A stretch of DNA of 37,379 nucleotides from Gammaproteobacteria bacterium (GTDB lineage Bacteria > Pseudomonadota > Gammaproteobacteria > Thiohalomonadales > Thiohalomonadaceae), in the NCBI GenBank assembly GCA_015231435.1, contig JADGBN010000018.1, positions 1-37,379 of the forward strand, written 5' to 3'. The first letter of the stretch is position 1. The number at the start of each line of letters is the position of its first letter. A program made the position numbers and the translations under genes. Below the pieces are notes generated by a model, which saw only the letters and a list, made by a program, of their open reading frames with translations, was not told the DNA's origin and made no database searches. Positions 1 through 8,186 of this stretch are shown in pieces.

Positions 1-126
1 ATACCCAAAATCATTGGAAATGATGGAAGGCGGCAAAGTCGCGAATCCCCATGAGCATAGATTAACTATGTGATTGGGGTGAGCGACTGCAGCCAACGAA
101 CCACCGTTTTCAAGGATGACGGGTAT
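1..126 (+). repeat. 126-bp palindromic interspersed repeat, copy 1
   Basis: The element begins ATACCC and ends GGGTAT, a perfect 6-bp terminal inverted repeat. It is an imperfect palindrome about a centre near base 63: AGTCGC (37-42) pairs with GCGACT (83-88), CCCCA (47-51) with TGGGG (75-79), and CATAG (56-60) with CTATG (66-70). A second copy lies at 15318-15443 in the opposite orientation and differs at only three bases (copy 1 positions 91, 104 and 106), so 123 of 126 match. No ORF is carried, which fits a non-autonomous MITE-like or hairpin-RNA repeat. Copy 1 starts at the first base of the window, so its left flank is unseen. Confidence 0.9.
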
Positions 127-266
127 AACGGTAGTGCCTACCCTACGCATCAACTCTGGTTAAACATTACGGTAAAGAGCTACTAACCCTATTTTGAACA
201 GACCGAGCGCATGGTACCTAACAGAAAGCTATTTTTATCTCATCCCCTGACGGAATTTCATCCAAT

Positions 267-1058
267 ATGAAGATTCGTGTACTTGGCTGTAGCGGCGGTA
301 TCAGCAAGGGGAGACATACCACCTCCTACTTAATTAACGACACTATTCTTGTCGATGCCGGCAGTGGCGTGGGTGAACTCTCGATTGCCGAGATGACTCG
401 TATTGAACATATCTTTCTTACCCATTCACACCACGATCATGTTCATGCGATCCCCCTGCTTATTGACTCTATTTTTGATACCCTCACCGTCCCGATTGTC
501 ATTCATGCAATCGCTGAAACGATTGAGGCGCTAAAAAACCATGTATTTAACTGGGTTATTTGGCCCGATTTTGCCATTCTGCCCCACCCTGATGCAGCGG
601 TAATGCGTTTTGCCCCCTTCTCTCCCGAAGAGAGACTGCATGTCGCTGGACTGACCATTGAGACCGTCCCGGTTAACCATATTGTCCCCACCGTGGCCTA
701 TATTATTCGTGACGCTGCAGGGAGCTTCGCCTTTTCCGGCGATACCACGACAACGGATCAACTCTGGAACCGTCTTAACGCCCTCCCCTCACTGGATGTG
801 CTGTTTATTGAGACCGCCTTCTCCAACCGTGAAGCGCTGCTCTGTGCCAAGGCACGCCACTACTGCCCTACCACACTCGCTGAAGATTTCGCTAAATTAC
901 AGCATCAGCAGACAAAGGTTTATCTCACCCATGCCAAACCCGGTGAAGAGGAGGATATTCGTCAAGAGTGTGATCAACTTATCCCCTCGCGCCAACTCAA
1001 CTATCTGCGTGACGGCGATCTCATTGAGGTTTGCCACGCCCCACAACCTGCCCATTAA
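267..1058 (+). CDS. MBL-fold hydrolase, probable 3',5'-cyclic-nucleotide phosphodiesterase
   Basis: This 263-residue protein has the metallo-beta-lactamase fold. The metal-binding motif HSHHDH is at residues 53-58. Further likely ligands are H138 (VNHIVP), D159 (FSGDT), H198 and H222 (LTHAKP). The N-terminal MKIRVLGCSGG and the late segment FIETAFSN with RHYCPTTLAEDF resemble class-II cAMP phosphodiesterases and the RNase Z-like branch of the superfamily. Family knowledge suggests hydrolysis of cyclic nucleotides in the cytoplasm, but another phosphodiester substrate is possible. No signal peptide is visible. The gene lies 28 bp upstream of ffh on the same strand. The only recognisable Shine-Dalgarno is weak (CGGAAT, rather far from the ATG). 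Confidence 0.75.
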   Translation: MKIRVLGCSGGISKGRHTTSYLINDTILVDAGSGVGELSIAEMTRIEHIFLTHSHHDHVHAIPLLIDSIFDTLTVPIVIHAIAETIEALKNHVFNWVIWPDFAILPHPDAAVMRFAPFSPEERLHVAGLTIETVPVNHIVPTVAYIIRDAAGSFAFSGDTTTTDQLWNRLNALPSLDVLFIETAFSNREALLCAKARHYCPTTLAEDFAKLQHQQTKVYLTHAKPGEEEDIRQECDQLIPSRQLNYLRDGDLIEVCHAPQPAH

Positions 1059-1086
1059 CTTTACGCAACAGAAGAAGTGACACCCC

Positions 1087-2448
1087 ATGTTTGAAAAATT
1101 AACCGAACGTTTAAGCAGCACGCTGCACACGCTGCGCGGCTCTGGTCGTCTGACTGAAGAGAATATTAAAGGGAGTATGCGTGAAATTCGCATGGCACTC
1201 CTGGAAGCCGATGTCGCACTGCCGGTGGTTAAGAGCTTTATCAGTCACGTTGAGGCACGGGCAGTAGGCCAAGAGGTGTTGCAAAGCCTGACCCCCGGTC
1301 AGGTTTTAGTCAAAATAGTCTATGAAGAGCTGGTCACCCTCATGGGGGCAAGCAATAGCACGCTTAACCTGCAAACGACGCCACCGGCAGCGATTCTTGT
1401 CGCCGGCCTGCAGGGCGCGGGGAAGACCACTTCGGTTGCCAAACTCGCCCGTCTGCTGCGCGAACGCCAAAAAAAGAGTGTGCTTTTGGTGAGTGCCGAC
1501 GTTTACCGCCCTGCGGCGATTGCACAGCTGCAAAAACTCGCCCATGAGGTAGGGGTCGAGTTCTTCCCCAGCGACAATCAGCAACAGCCGGTTGCCATCG
1601 CCACAGCGGCAGTCGCTTATGCGCGGAAAAAATTTATTGATGTGGTCATTATCGATACTGCGGGACGTCTGCATATTGACAGTGAGATGATGGCGGAAAT
1701 TCAGGCGCTGCATGCTGCCGTCAAACCGGTGGAAACCCTCTTTGTGGTGGACAGCATGAGCGGTCAGGATGCGGCAAATACTGCCCGCGCCTTTGGCGAG
1801 GCGTTGCCACTGACCGGCGTCATCCTTACCAAAAGTGACGGTGATGCGCGTGGTGGTGCGGCGCTCTCGGTACGCCAGATCACCGGTAAACCGATTAAGT
1901 TTATTGGTATGGGTGAAAAGACCGATGCACTAGAGCCATTTCATCCCGACCGTATCGCCTCGCGTATTCTTGATAAAGGGGATGTGTTAACCCTGGTTGA
2001 GGAGGTGACCCGCAAGGTCGATCAAGAGAAGGCTGACAAGCTCGCGAAAAAGCTCGGCAAGGGCAAGAGCTTTGATTTAGAGGATTTTCGCGATCAGTTG
2101 CAGCAGATCACCAATATGGGGGGGATTGCCTCACTGCTGGAGAAACTTCCGGGGGTGGCGAAACTACCCGCCGCCGCAAAGAGTCAGGTCAATGATCGGC
2201 AGCTAACCCAGATTGAGGCGATGATTAACTCCATGACCCCGCATGAGCGGCGGCACCCGCTGATTATAAAAGGCTCACGAAAAATTCGTATTGCTAACGG
2301 CTCAGGTACGCAAATTCAGGATCTAAACCGCATGCTAAAGCAGTTTACGCAGATGCAAAAGATGGTTAAAAAGGTGCAGGGCAAGGGCGGAATGCAGAAA
2401 ATGATGCAGCAGTTTAAGGGGCGGATGCCGCCAGGAATGCCGTTTTAA
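1087..2448 (+). CDS. ffh: Signal recognition particle protein Ffh (SRP54 GTPase)
   Basis: Ffh binds 4.5S RNA and signal sequences and delivers ribosome-nascent chain complexes to FtsY at the membrane. The 453-residue protein has the full domain order. An N-terminal helical bundle (1-95) is followed by the G domain, with the P-loop GLQGAGKTT (107-115), DTAGRLHID (190-198) and TKSDGDARGG (248-257). The C-terminal M domain (about 328-453) is rich in Met, Lys and Gln and ends in QQFKGRMPPGMPF. The length is normal for the family. The gene is convergent with the ABC exporter and the two stop codons overlap by 4 bp, so no terminator fits between them. Confidence 0.98.
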   Translation: MFEKLTERLSSTLHTLRGSGRLTEENIKGSMREIRMALLEADVALPVVKSFISHVEARAVGQEVLQSLTPGQVLVKIVYEELVTLMGASNSTLNLQTTPPAAILVAGLQGAGKTTSVAKLARLLRERQKKSVLLVSADVYRPAAIAQLQKLAHEVGVEFFPSDNQQQPVAIATAAVAYARKKFIDVVIIDTAGRLHIDSEMMAEIQALHAAVKPVETLFVVDSMSGQDAANTARAFGEALPLTGVILTKSDGDARGGAALSVRQITGKPIKFIGMGEKTDALEPFHPDRIASRILDKGDVLTLVEEVTRKVDQEKADKLAKKLGKGKSFDLEDFRDQLQQITNMGGIASLLEKLPGVAKLPAAAKSQVNDRQLTQIEAMINSMTPHERRHPLIIKGSRKIRIANGSGTQIQDLNRMLKQFTQMQKMVKKVQGKGGMQKMMQQFKGRMPPGMPF

Positions 2449-4262
2449 CCCGGCACCAGACTCTCATTAAGCGCCTCTGACTCCTCTTCTGCCTGCTGCT
2501 GCAGACGCCACATCTCGGCATAGTGACCATTCACCGCCAGCAACTGCTGGTGGTTGCCTCGCTCAATGATCTCCCCCTGCGCCATCACCAAAATCTCGTC
2601 CGCATCGACAATTGTGCTTAAACGATGTGCAATGACCAGCGTTGAGTGGTTACTCGCCAGCTGTTGCAGGGATCGCAAAATACTCTGCTCCGAGCGTGAA
2701 TCGAGGGAGGATGTTGCCTCATCAAAAATAAGAATTCGCGGGTTTTTAAGAATCGCCCGGGCAATGGAGATCCGCTGTTTCTCACCGCCAGAGAGCTTTA
2801 GCCCCCGCTCTCCCACAAGCGTGGCGTAGCCATTTGGTAAGGAGACAATAAACTCATGAATATCGGCGGCGCTGGCGGCGGCGACAATCTCCGCCTCGCT
2901 GGCGCCCGGATGACCATAAGCGATGTTGTATTCAATCGTATCGTTAAACAGTACGGTATCCTGTGGCACAATACCAATCGCACAACGCAGGCTCTCCTGC
3001 GTCACCTGGTGAATTGCCTGCCCGTTTATGCTAATTGTCCCCTGCTGAATATCATAAAAACGGTAGAGTAGTCGTGCCAGCGTCGATTTACCTGAGCCAC
3101 TATGGCCGACCACCGCCACCTTATGGCGTGCAGGAACCGTGAAACTAACCCCTTTAATGATCGGACGTTCAGGCTGATAGTGAAAGTGAACGTTAGCAAA
3201 GACAATTTCCGCCGTGCCAATCTCCAGCCGCTGGGCATCGGCAGCGTTCTCAATCTCGGCCCTTTCGTGCAGCAGTTGAAACATCTGCGCCATATCTGAG
3301 AGCGCATGTTTTACCTGACTATAGACCACACCCAAAAAGTTTAACGGAATAAAAACCTGAAGGATCAGGGCGTTAACCAGCACCAAATCCCCAAGACTCA
3401 TCTCGCCGGCAAGTACGCCATTGGCAGCGAGTACCATAATAAGCGTCACCCCTAGAGCGATCAGCGCCCCCTGCGCAATATTCAGCCCTGACATGGTCGT
3501 TTGACTTAAAACGGCGACATCCTCCCACTCATTCAGGACTCGGGCGTAGCGCTGCTGTTCATAGTTTTCGTTATTAAAGTATTTAACCGTTTCGTAATTT
3601 ATCAGGCTATCAATGGCAATGGAGTTCGCTTCAGAATCTTTGGCATTCATACGGTGACGATACTGCATACGCCACTCGGTAATTTTGAAGGTGGTCACCA
3701 CATAAACGGCGACAATCGCCATGGTGATATAGGCAAACCACGGCGTATATTGATTAAACATAATAATGGTCACCAGCAACAGCTCAACCATTGTCGGCAG
3801 AATGTTAAAGAGCATAAAGTTCAGCAAAGAGGAGGCGCTGCGGGTGCCACGATCCATATCCCGCGCCAGGGCGCCGGTTTTACGCTCAAGATGGTAGCGC
3901 AACGAAAGGCGGTGAAGTTGATCAAGGGTACGCAGCGACAGCTGCTTCATGGTTCCGTGGCGCACCCTGGCAAAGACAACATCGCGCAACTCATTGAAGA
4001 GGGAGCCGAAAAGTCGTAATAGGCCGTAAGCTGCCAACAGAAAAAGCGGCAGCACAAGTTGGTCGCTACCCCCCTTATCAAGATAGTCAACAATCTCCTT
4101 CATGATCAGTGGGACACCGACAATCGCCGCCTTGGAGAGGATTAAAAATAGCAGTGCCAACCCCGCGCGCCCACGGTAGTTCCATAAATAGGGGGTTAGC
4201 GCTTTAATTGTAGAGAAGTCATTACGATCCGCCACCGGTGCTTCGGTGTGAAAAATGCGCAT
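2445..4262 (-). CDS. Atm1/HMT1-type ABC exporter (fused permease and ATPase)
   Basis: This 605-residue half-transporter has an N-terminal six-helix exporter domain (about 30-320) and a C-terminal nucleotide-binding domain. The latter shows Walker A GHSGSGKST (386-394), the Q-loop region IGIVPQDTVLFNDTI (429-443), signature LSGGE (490-494) and Walker B LIFDEATSSLD (511-521). The Q-loop wording and the N-terminal TIKALTPYLW segment are typical of the Atm1 family, which exports glutathione-linked sulfur or metal conjugates in studied members; the substrate here is inferred. It would act as a homodimer in the inner membrane. It follows trpC by 11 bp on the same strand and may be cotranscribed with trpGDC, though no functional link is obvious. 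Confidence 0.9.
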   Translation of the reverse strand: MRIFHTEAPVADRNDFSTIKALTPYLWNYRGRAGLALLFLILSKAAIVGVPLIMKEIVDYLDKGGSDQLVLPLFLLAAYGLLRLFGSLFNELRDVVFARVRHGTMKQLSLRTLDQLHRLSLRYHLERKTGALARDMDRGTRSASSLLNFMLFNILPTMVELLLVTIIMFNQYTPWFAYITMAIVAVYVVTTFKITEWRMQYRHRMNAKDSEANSIAIDSLINYETVKYFNNENYEQQRYARVLNEWEDVAVLSQTTMSGLNIAQGALIALGVTLIMVLAANGVLAGEMSLGDLVLVNALILQVFIPLNFLGVVYSQVKHALSDMAQMFQLLHERAEIENAADAQRLEIGTAEIVFANVHFHYQPERPIIKGVSFTVPARHKVAVVGHSGSGKSTLARLLYRFYDIQQGTISINGQAIHQVTQESLRCAIGIVPQDTVLFNDTIEYNIAYGHPGASEAEIVAAASAADIHEFIVSLPNGYATLVGERGLKLSGGEKQRISIARAILKNPRILIFDEATSSLDSRSEQSILRSLQQLASNHSTLVIAHRLSTIVDADEILVMAQGEIIERGNHQQLLAVNGHYAEMWRLQQQAEEESEALNESLVPG

Positions 4263-4273
4263 AAGATTAGGTT

Positions 4274-5083
4274 TTACAGGTGAAAAAGCTGTTGTAACGC
4301 AAGACCTGGATCGGCCTGACGCATAAACGCTTCACCAACCAAAAAGGTGTTCACCTGATGCTGTCGCATTAGGGCGACATCAGCGCGGCTAAGAATACCG
4401 CTCTCAGTGACGACTATCCGATCGGCGGGAATTAACTCCAACAGATCGATGGTGGTCTGCAAGCGCGTGGCAAAGGTACGCAGATCGCGATTATTAATAC
4501 CGACCAAAGGGAGGTTCAGCGGCAGTAGGCGTTGCAGCTCTGTATGGTCATGTACCTCGACAAGAATATCGAGATCAAGCGAGCGGGCAACCTCAACAAG
4601 CGTCTGTAACTGGGCGTCCGAGAGTGCCGCCATAATAAGTAAAATGGCATCGGCACCGAGCAGGCGCGCCTCGTAGATTTGGTAAGGATCAATAATAAAC
4701 TCCTTACGCAGTAGCGGCAGATCACAGGCGGCACGCACCTGTTGTAAATAGAGATCACTGCCTTGAAAAAAATCGACATCGGTTAGTACCGAAAGGCAGG
4801 TAGCGCCACCCGCCTGATAACTTTGGGCAATCGCCGCTGGATCAAAGGGATCACGAATAACACCGCGACTGGGAGAGGCTTTTTTAATCTCGGCAATCAC
4901 CGCCGCTTCACCTCTGGAGAGAGGCTGTTCGATAGCCTTAATAAAACCGCGTAACGCGGGGGGCGAGAATGCCAACGCCCGTTCGATGCCGCTTAAAGGT
5001 CGTAACTCGCGACGCTCGGCGATCTCTGCGGCTTTACGGGTAAGGATTTTCGCCAGAATATCGGGGATAGCGGGGTGACTCAT
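4274..5083 (-). CDS. trpC: Indole-3-glycerol phosphate synthase TrpC
   Basis: The enzyme closes the indole ring of CdRP to form indole-3-glycerol phosphate in tryptophan synthesis. The 269-residue TIM barrel carries the conserved [11 protein letters not shown] (64-74, catalytic Glu and Lys), [17 protein letters not shown] (124-140, catalytic Lys127), [16 protein letters not shown] and VTESGI blocks. It is monofunctional, with no fused TrpF domain. The ATG overlaps the trpD stop in an ATGA junction, showing translational coupling in the order trpG-trpD-trpC. Confidence 0.97.
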   Translation of the reverse strand: MSHPAIPDILAKILTRKAAEIAERRELRPLSGIERALAFSPPALRGFIKAIEQPLSRGEAAVIAEIKKASPSRGVIRDPFDPAAIAQSYQAGGATCLSVLTDVDFFQGSDLYLQQVRAACDLPLLRKEFIIDPYQIYEARLLGADAILLIMAALSDAQLQTLVEVARSLDLDILVEVHDHTELQRLLPLNLPLVGINNRDLRTFATRLQTTIDLLELIPADRIVVTESGILSRADVALMRQHQVNTFLVGEAFMRQADPGLALQQLFHL

Positions 5084-6102
5084 GCAGCATAGCTCTGACT
5101 TAAGCTCACTAACTCAGCCATCACCGTTGCCGCAGCGCCATTATCAATAACCCGCTTGGCACGTTCAATCCCTTCACTCAAATTAGTGCAAAGTCCTGCC
5201 ACATAGATGGCTGCGCCAGCATTCATTAGCACAATATCCCGCGCTGCGCCGTGCTCCCCTGCCAGAACAGCGTTAACCATCGCCAGTGAAGCATCGACAC
5301 TGTCAACGGTAATATCGGCAATTGACCCTGTTTTCAGACCAAACTGCTCAGGGGTAATCTTGTAGTTAATTACCGCCCCCGACTTAAGTTCGCCAACACA
5401 GGTGGGCGAGGCAATCGATATTTCGTCAAGACCATCCTCTGCATGTACCACCATCACATGACGACTGCCCAGTTGTAGCAACACCCGAGCCAGTGGCTCA
5501 ACCAAGGTGCTGTCAAAAACACCGATAAGCTGATTGGTAGCGCCAGCAGGGTTAGTTAGCGGGCCAAGAAGATTAAATATGGTACGCACCCCCATCTCAC
5601 GTCGTGGGCCAATCGCATGTTTCATTGCACCATGATGATTCGGCGCAAAAATAAAGCCGACACCGATGCTGTCTATTGAGTGTGCTATCTGCTCTGGAGT
5701 CAGGTTAAGATTAACCCCAGCGCGCTCCAGCAGATCCGCACTGCCTGAAGTAGAGGAGACCGAACGGTTGCCATGCTTACATACCCGCCCACCGGCAGCA
5801 GCGACGATAAAGGCTGAGGTAGTGGAGATATTAAAGGTATGGGCACCATCACCACCCGTGCCACAGGTATCGACCAGATAGTCACCCGCTACCGTTACTG
5901 GGGTGGCCAATTCGCGCATCACCGTGGTGGCTGCGGCAATCTCCTCGACCGTCTCACCCTTCATCCGCAGGGCAATTAAAAACCCACCTATTTGGGCCGA
6001 GGTTGCCTCACCGCTCATGATGATTCTCATCACCGCACGCATCTCATCGCCGGTTAAATTGCGACGCTCACTCACGGTACGAATTGCTGTCGTCATCTCC
6101 AT
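5080..6102 (-). CDS. trpD: Anthranilate phosphoribosyltransferase TrpD
   Basis: It transfers phosphoribose from PRPP to anthranilate. The 340-residue protein shows the PRPP-binding loop CGTGGDG (80-86), NIST (91-94) and KHGNRSVSS (109-117), with the usual helical N-terminal domain. The length is standard for the stand-alone enzyme; it is not fused to TrpG. The chosen ATG at 6102 has GGGAG seven bases upstream. It sits 11 bp after trpG and overlaps trpC by 4 bp. Confidence 0.97.
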   Translation of the reverse strand: MEMTTAIRTVSERRNLTGDEMRAVMRIIMSGEATSAQIGGFLIALRMKGETVEEIAAATTVMRELATPVTVAGDYLVDTCGTGGDGAHTFNISTTSAFIVAAAGGRVCKHGNRSVSSTSGSADLLERAGVNLNLTPEQIAHSIDSIGVGFIFAPNHHGAMKHAIGPRREMGVRTIFNLLGPLTNPAGATNQLIGVFDSTLVEPLARVLLQLGSRHVMVVHAEDGLDEISIASPTCVGELKSGAVINYKITPEQFGLKTGSIADITVDSVDASLAMVNAVLAGEHGAARDIVLMNAGAAIYVAGLCTNLSEGIERAKRVIDNGAAATVMAELVSLSQSYAA

Positions 6103-6113
6103 AAACTTGCTCC

Positions 6114-6698
6114 CTAAAAGTGTTGCTGTAAAAAATTTTTTAACAGGGTGTGACCAAACTCGGTCAAAATTGACTCGGGATGAAACTGCACACCGACCAG
6201 CGGCAGTGAGGTATGGCGTACTGCCATAATCTCATCACACTCACCAGACTCAGATACAGTCCATGCGGTTATCTCCAGAACATCCGGCAAGGTTGCCTGT
6301 TCAATCACCAAGGAGTGATACCGCGTTGCGGTAAAGGGTTGTTTAATATCGGTAAATAGGCCTCTGCCATGGTGATGTACCAGTGACGTTTTGCCATGCA
6401 TTATTGCTTTGGCATGAACGATGCGCCCGCCAAAGGCTTGTCCTAACGCCTGATGCCCAAGGCATACACCAAGAATGGGTATCTTACCAGCAAATGCGGT
6501 AATCGCAGCAATCGATACCCCCGCCTCATTGGGGGTGCAGGGTCCCGGCGAAATCACCAGATAGTCCGGTGCTGCAGCGGCTATCTGCTCAACGGTGATC
6601 TGATCATTGCGATGCACCACCACCTCGACCCCTAACTCGGCAAAGTACTGCACAAGGTTGTAGGTAAAGGAGTCATAATTATCGATCATCATTAGCAT
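6114..6698 (-). CDS. trpG: Anthranilate/aminodeoxychorismate synthase glutamine amidotransferase (TrpG/PabA)
   Basis: This class-I glutamine amidotransferase supplies ammonia to anthranilate synthase, and perhaps also to PABA synthase. The 194-residue sequence has N-terminal [12 protein letters not shown], oxyanion strand [11 protein letters not shown] and the triad Cys79 (GVCLGHQ), His173 and Glu175 (QFHPES). Being first in a trpGDC cluster argues for anthranilate synthase, but one protein often serves both pathways and the sequence does not separate them. The partner trpE is absent from the window. Three ATG codons lie within the first four; the first is used here because AGGG lies ten bases before it. 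Confidence 0.92.
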   Translation of the reverse strand: MLMMIDNYDSFTYNLVQYFAELGVEVVVHRNDQITVEQIAAAAPDYLVISPGPCTPNEAGVSIAAITAFAGKIPILGVCLGHQALGQAFGGRIVHAKAIMHGKTSLVHHHGRGLFTDIKQPFTATRYHSLVIEQATLPDVLEITAWTVSESGECDEIMAVRHTSLPLVGVQFHPESILTEFGHTLLKNFLQQHF

Positions 6699-6775
6699 AC
6701 AAACGCTACCCTATTGATTTTTATAAACATAATATCCTGACTATTTAAAACACGCAGAGACAGACAAACGACCGC

Positions 6776-6916
6776 TTGCAACAACCGCTAAGTACCGTTG
6801 CGATTAACCCTTTTCACTGGCGCTATTGTCGCCCATATTGCGATTGCAATAAACAACTGCTATCCCCCGTCATTATTGAAAACGCGGGAGAACACGCTAC
6901 AACAGAAGATAAATAA
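6776..6916 (+). CDS. Possible 46-residue Cys-containing small protein (doubtful)
   Basis: Between divergent-facing neighbours there is an open frame from a TTG at 6776 to TAA at 6914-6916. Upstream in frame there is no ATG or GTG before the stop at 6746. The translation contains NPFHWRYCRPYCDCNKQLL, with a C-x3-C-x-C cluster, and ends in an acidic tail EHATTEDK. No good Shine-Dalgarno precedes the TTG. The 3' end overlaps the end of the DUF2956 gene on the other strand by 20 bp. It may be a real small gene, a decayed gene fragment or chance; I recognise no family. Confidence 0.2.
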   Translation: MQQPLSTVAINPFHWRYCRPYCDCNKQLLSPVIIENAGEHATTEDK

Positions 6917-7247
6917 CCACGCCACCCCCCAACCAAGAGAGTAACAGTAGCATCCAAGGGAGCCGAGCGAATTTGTAAATCACCTGAGGCTGTGCCTCAC
7001 TGTCGTGTTCATCGTTCTCTGAGTTTCCACGCTGAGCCTGCTGTCGCACTGATTTCAGTCGTTTATCGAGTTCGCGCGCTTTCACCTTCTGCTGTTTTTT
7101 GTATTGAGCAATCCCCTTTTCGATGCCTTGGGCAATGAGGCGGGTCTGTTCCCGCGTCTGCCCCGGACGTTGGGTAGCATTGGCAACAGCCAACGCCTCA
7201 TCGCGGGTCTCGGGAGAGATCTCTTGACTTTTTTGGTAATGGCCCAT
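6897..7247 (-). CDS. DUF2956 family membrane-anchored protein, function unknown
   Basis: From the ATG at 7247 this is a 116-residue protein. It opens with MGHYQKSQEISPETRDEA and contains ATQRPGQTREQTRLIAQGIE, which I recognise as the DUF2956 signature of gammaproteobacteria. A Lys/Arg-rich stretch follows (KKQQKVKARELDKRLKSVRQ), then an acidic linker and a C-terminal transmembrane helix (LPWMLLLLSWLGGGVVIYLLL). It is thus probably tail-anchored with a basic cytoplasmic domain. I chose 7247 over the in-frame ATG at 7292 because AGGA lies about seven bases before 7247, while 7292 has AGGG touching the start codon. No function is known to me. Confidence 0.8.
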   Translation of the reverse strand: MGHYQKSQEISPETRDEALAVANATQRPGQTREQTRLIAQGIEKGIAQYKKQQKVKARELDKRLKSVRQQAQRGNSENDEHDSEAQPQVIYKFARLPWMLLLLSWLGGGVVIYLLL

Positions 7248-7340
7248 CTTTGTTCCTTGGTTAACTAAGGGTGTCAACTTATCTGCACCCATCCCTAATA
7301 TTAAGCGGACGCTGGAGGGTCATACCAGAACATCGGGCGG

Positions 7341-7374
7341 TATAGTCGCTATAGTCGATTTACGCTATTATAAT
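7341..7374 (+). promoter_or_regulatory. Candidate promoter with tandem 8-bp direct repeat upstream of the binding-protein/cyclase operon
   Basis: A consensus -10 hexamer TATAAT lies at 7369-7374. The -35 region has no good match to TTGACA but holds two copies of TATAGTCG, at 7341-7348 and 7350-7357, spaced nine bases start to start. A weak -35 with a direct repeat over it would fit an activator-dependent promoter, but this is inference from pattern alone. Confidence 0.4.
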
Positions 7375-7433
7375 CACCCTTTTTATCGAACCCACTATTA
7401 GGGAGTTATCTTATCATTAAGAGAATCGTCAGG

Positions 7434-8186
7434 GTGCGCCCTCTTTTTGGACTCTTGTTACTACTGCTCTCACTGTCAGGAAACATGGTTAGCGCTCAGG
7501 AGTTGAAAATCATCTTCTCGCAGTATACCCCGCCCTATGTTTTTGAGAGTGGTGAGGGGATTGTGGTCGATATTGTCCGCTCTGCATTGGCATTTTCCGG
7601 ACATACTATCCAACCCGTCTATGTGCCGATTGGCCGGGGTTTTGAGCTTTTTGCCGAAAGACGTGTCGCTGGTACAGCAATTATTAAGGAGGACTCAGGG
7701 CTTACCGCCAACTACTCCGCAGATTTCATGCAGTATCACAACTACGCCTTTACCCTGAAATCGCGCCACTATCAGCTAAATAGTGTGACCGATCTCGGCG
7801 ATAAGGCGGTAACTGCCTTTCAGTACGCCCATAAATATCTTGGCGAGGCGTTTGGTGAGGTCGTTAATAGCAATCCGCAATACAAGGAGATTGCCAATCA
7901 GGAGACACAAACCCTAATGCTGCTGTTGGGACGAATTGATGTCGCGGTCATGGATGAGAGTATTTTTCGTTACTACCGCGAAAAACTCCTGGCAGAGGGC
8001 AAAGTGACCGCTGCTGCCGAGTACGAGGCGTTTAATCTGTTTGCACCAACCCCCTACAAGACCGCCTTTATTGATGCGAGCATACGCGATGATTTCGATC
8101 GGGGGCTGGCCCATATTCGCCAAAATGGTCACTACGATGCTATCTATCGTCACTACATCGAAGAGTATTTCGTTTTACATCAATGA
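7434..8186 (+). CDS. Periplasmic solute-binding protein (SBP_bac_3-like), probable sensor partner of the adjacent cyclase
   Basis: This 250-residue protein has a signal peptide (hydrophobic LLLLLLSLSG, likely cleavage after VSA) and a fold like family-3 amino-acid-binding proteins, with KIIFSQYTPPYVFE near the mature N-terminus and GRIDVAVMDES in lobe 2. No ABC permease or ATPase is nearby. Its stop codon overlaps the ATG of a membrane diguanylate cyclase, so it more likely presents a ligand to that sensor than feeds a transporter. The start is uncertain. The GTG at 7434 is preceded directly by AGG, while a proper GGGAG at 7401-7405 is better spaced for ATC (7413) or ATT (7416), which would add a basic n-region (IKRIVR). 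Confidence 0.8.
   Translation: MRPLFGLLLLLLSLSGNMVSAQELKIIFSQYTPPYVFESGEGIVVDIVRSALAFSGHTIQPVYVPIGRGFELFAERRVAGTAIIKEDSGLTANYSADFMQYHNYAFTLKSRHYQLNSVTDLGDKAVTAFQYAHKYLGEAFGEVVNSNPQYKEIANQETQTLMLLLGRIDVAVMDESIFRYYREKLLAEGKVTAAAEYEAFNLFAPTPYKTAFIDASIRDDFDRGLAHIRQNGHYDAIYRHYIEEYFVLHQ

Noticed and set aside
1-126. CRISPR or REP-array interpretation of the palindromic repeat
   Set aside because: There are only two distant copies with no spacer array, no cas gene and a length far above REP units.
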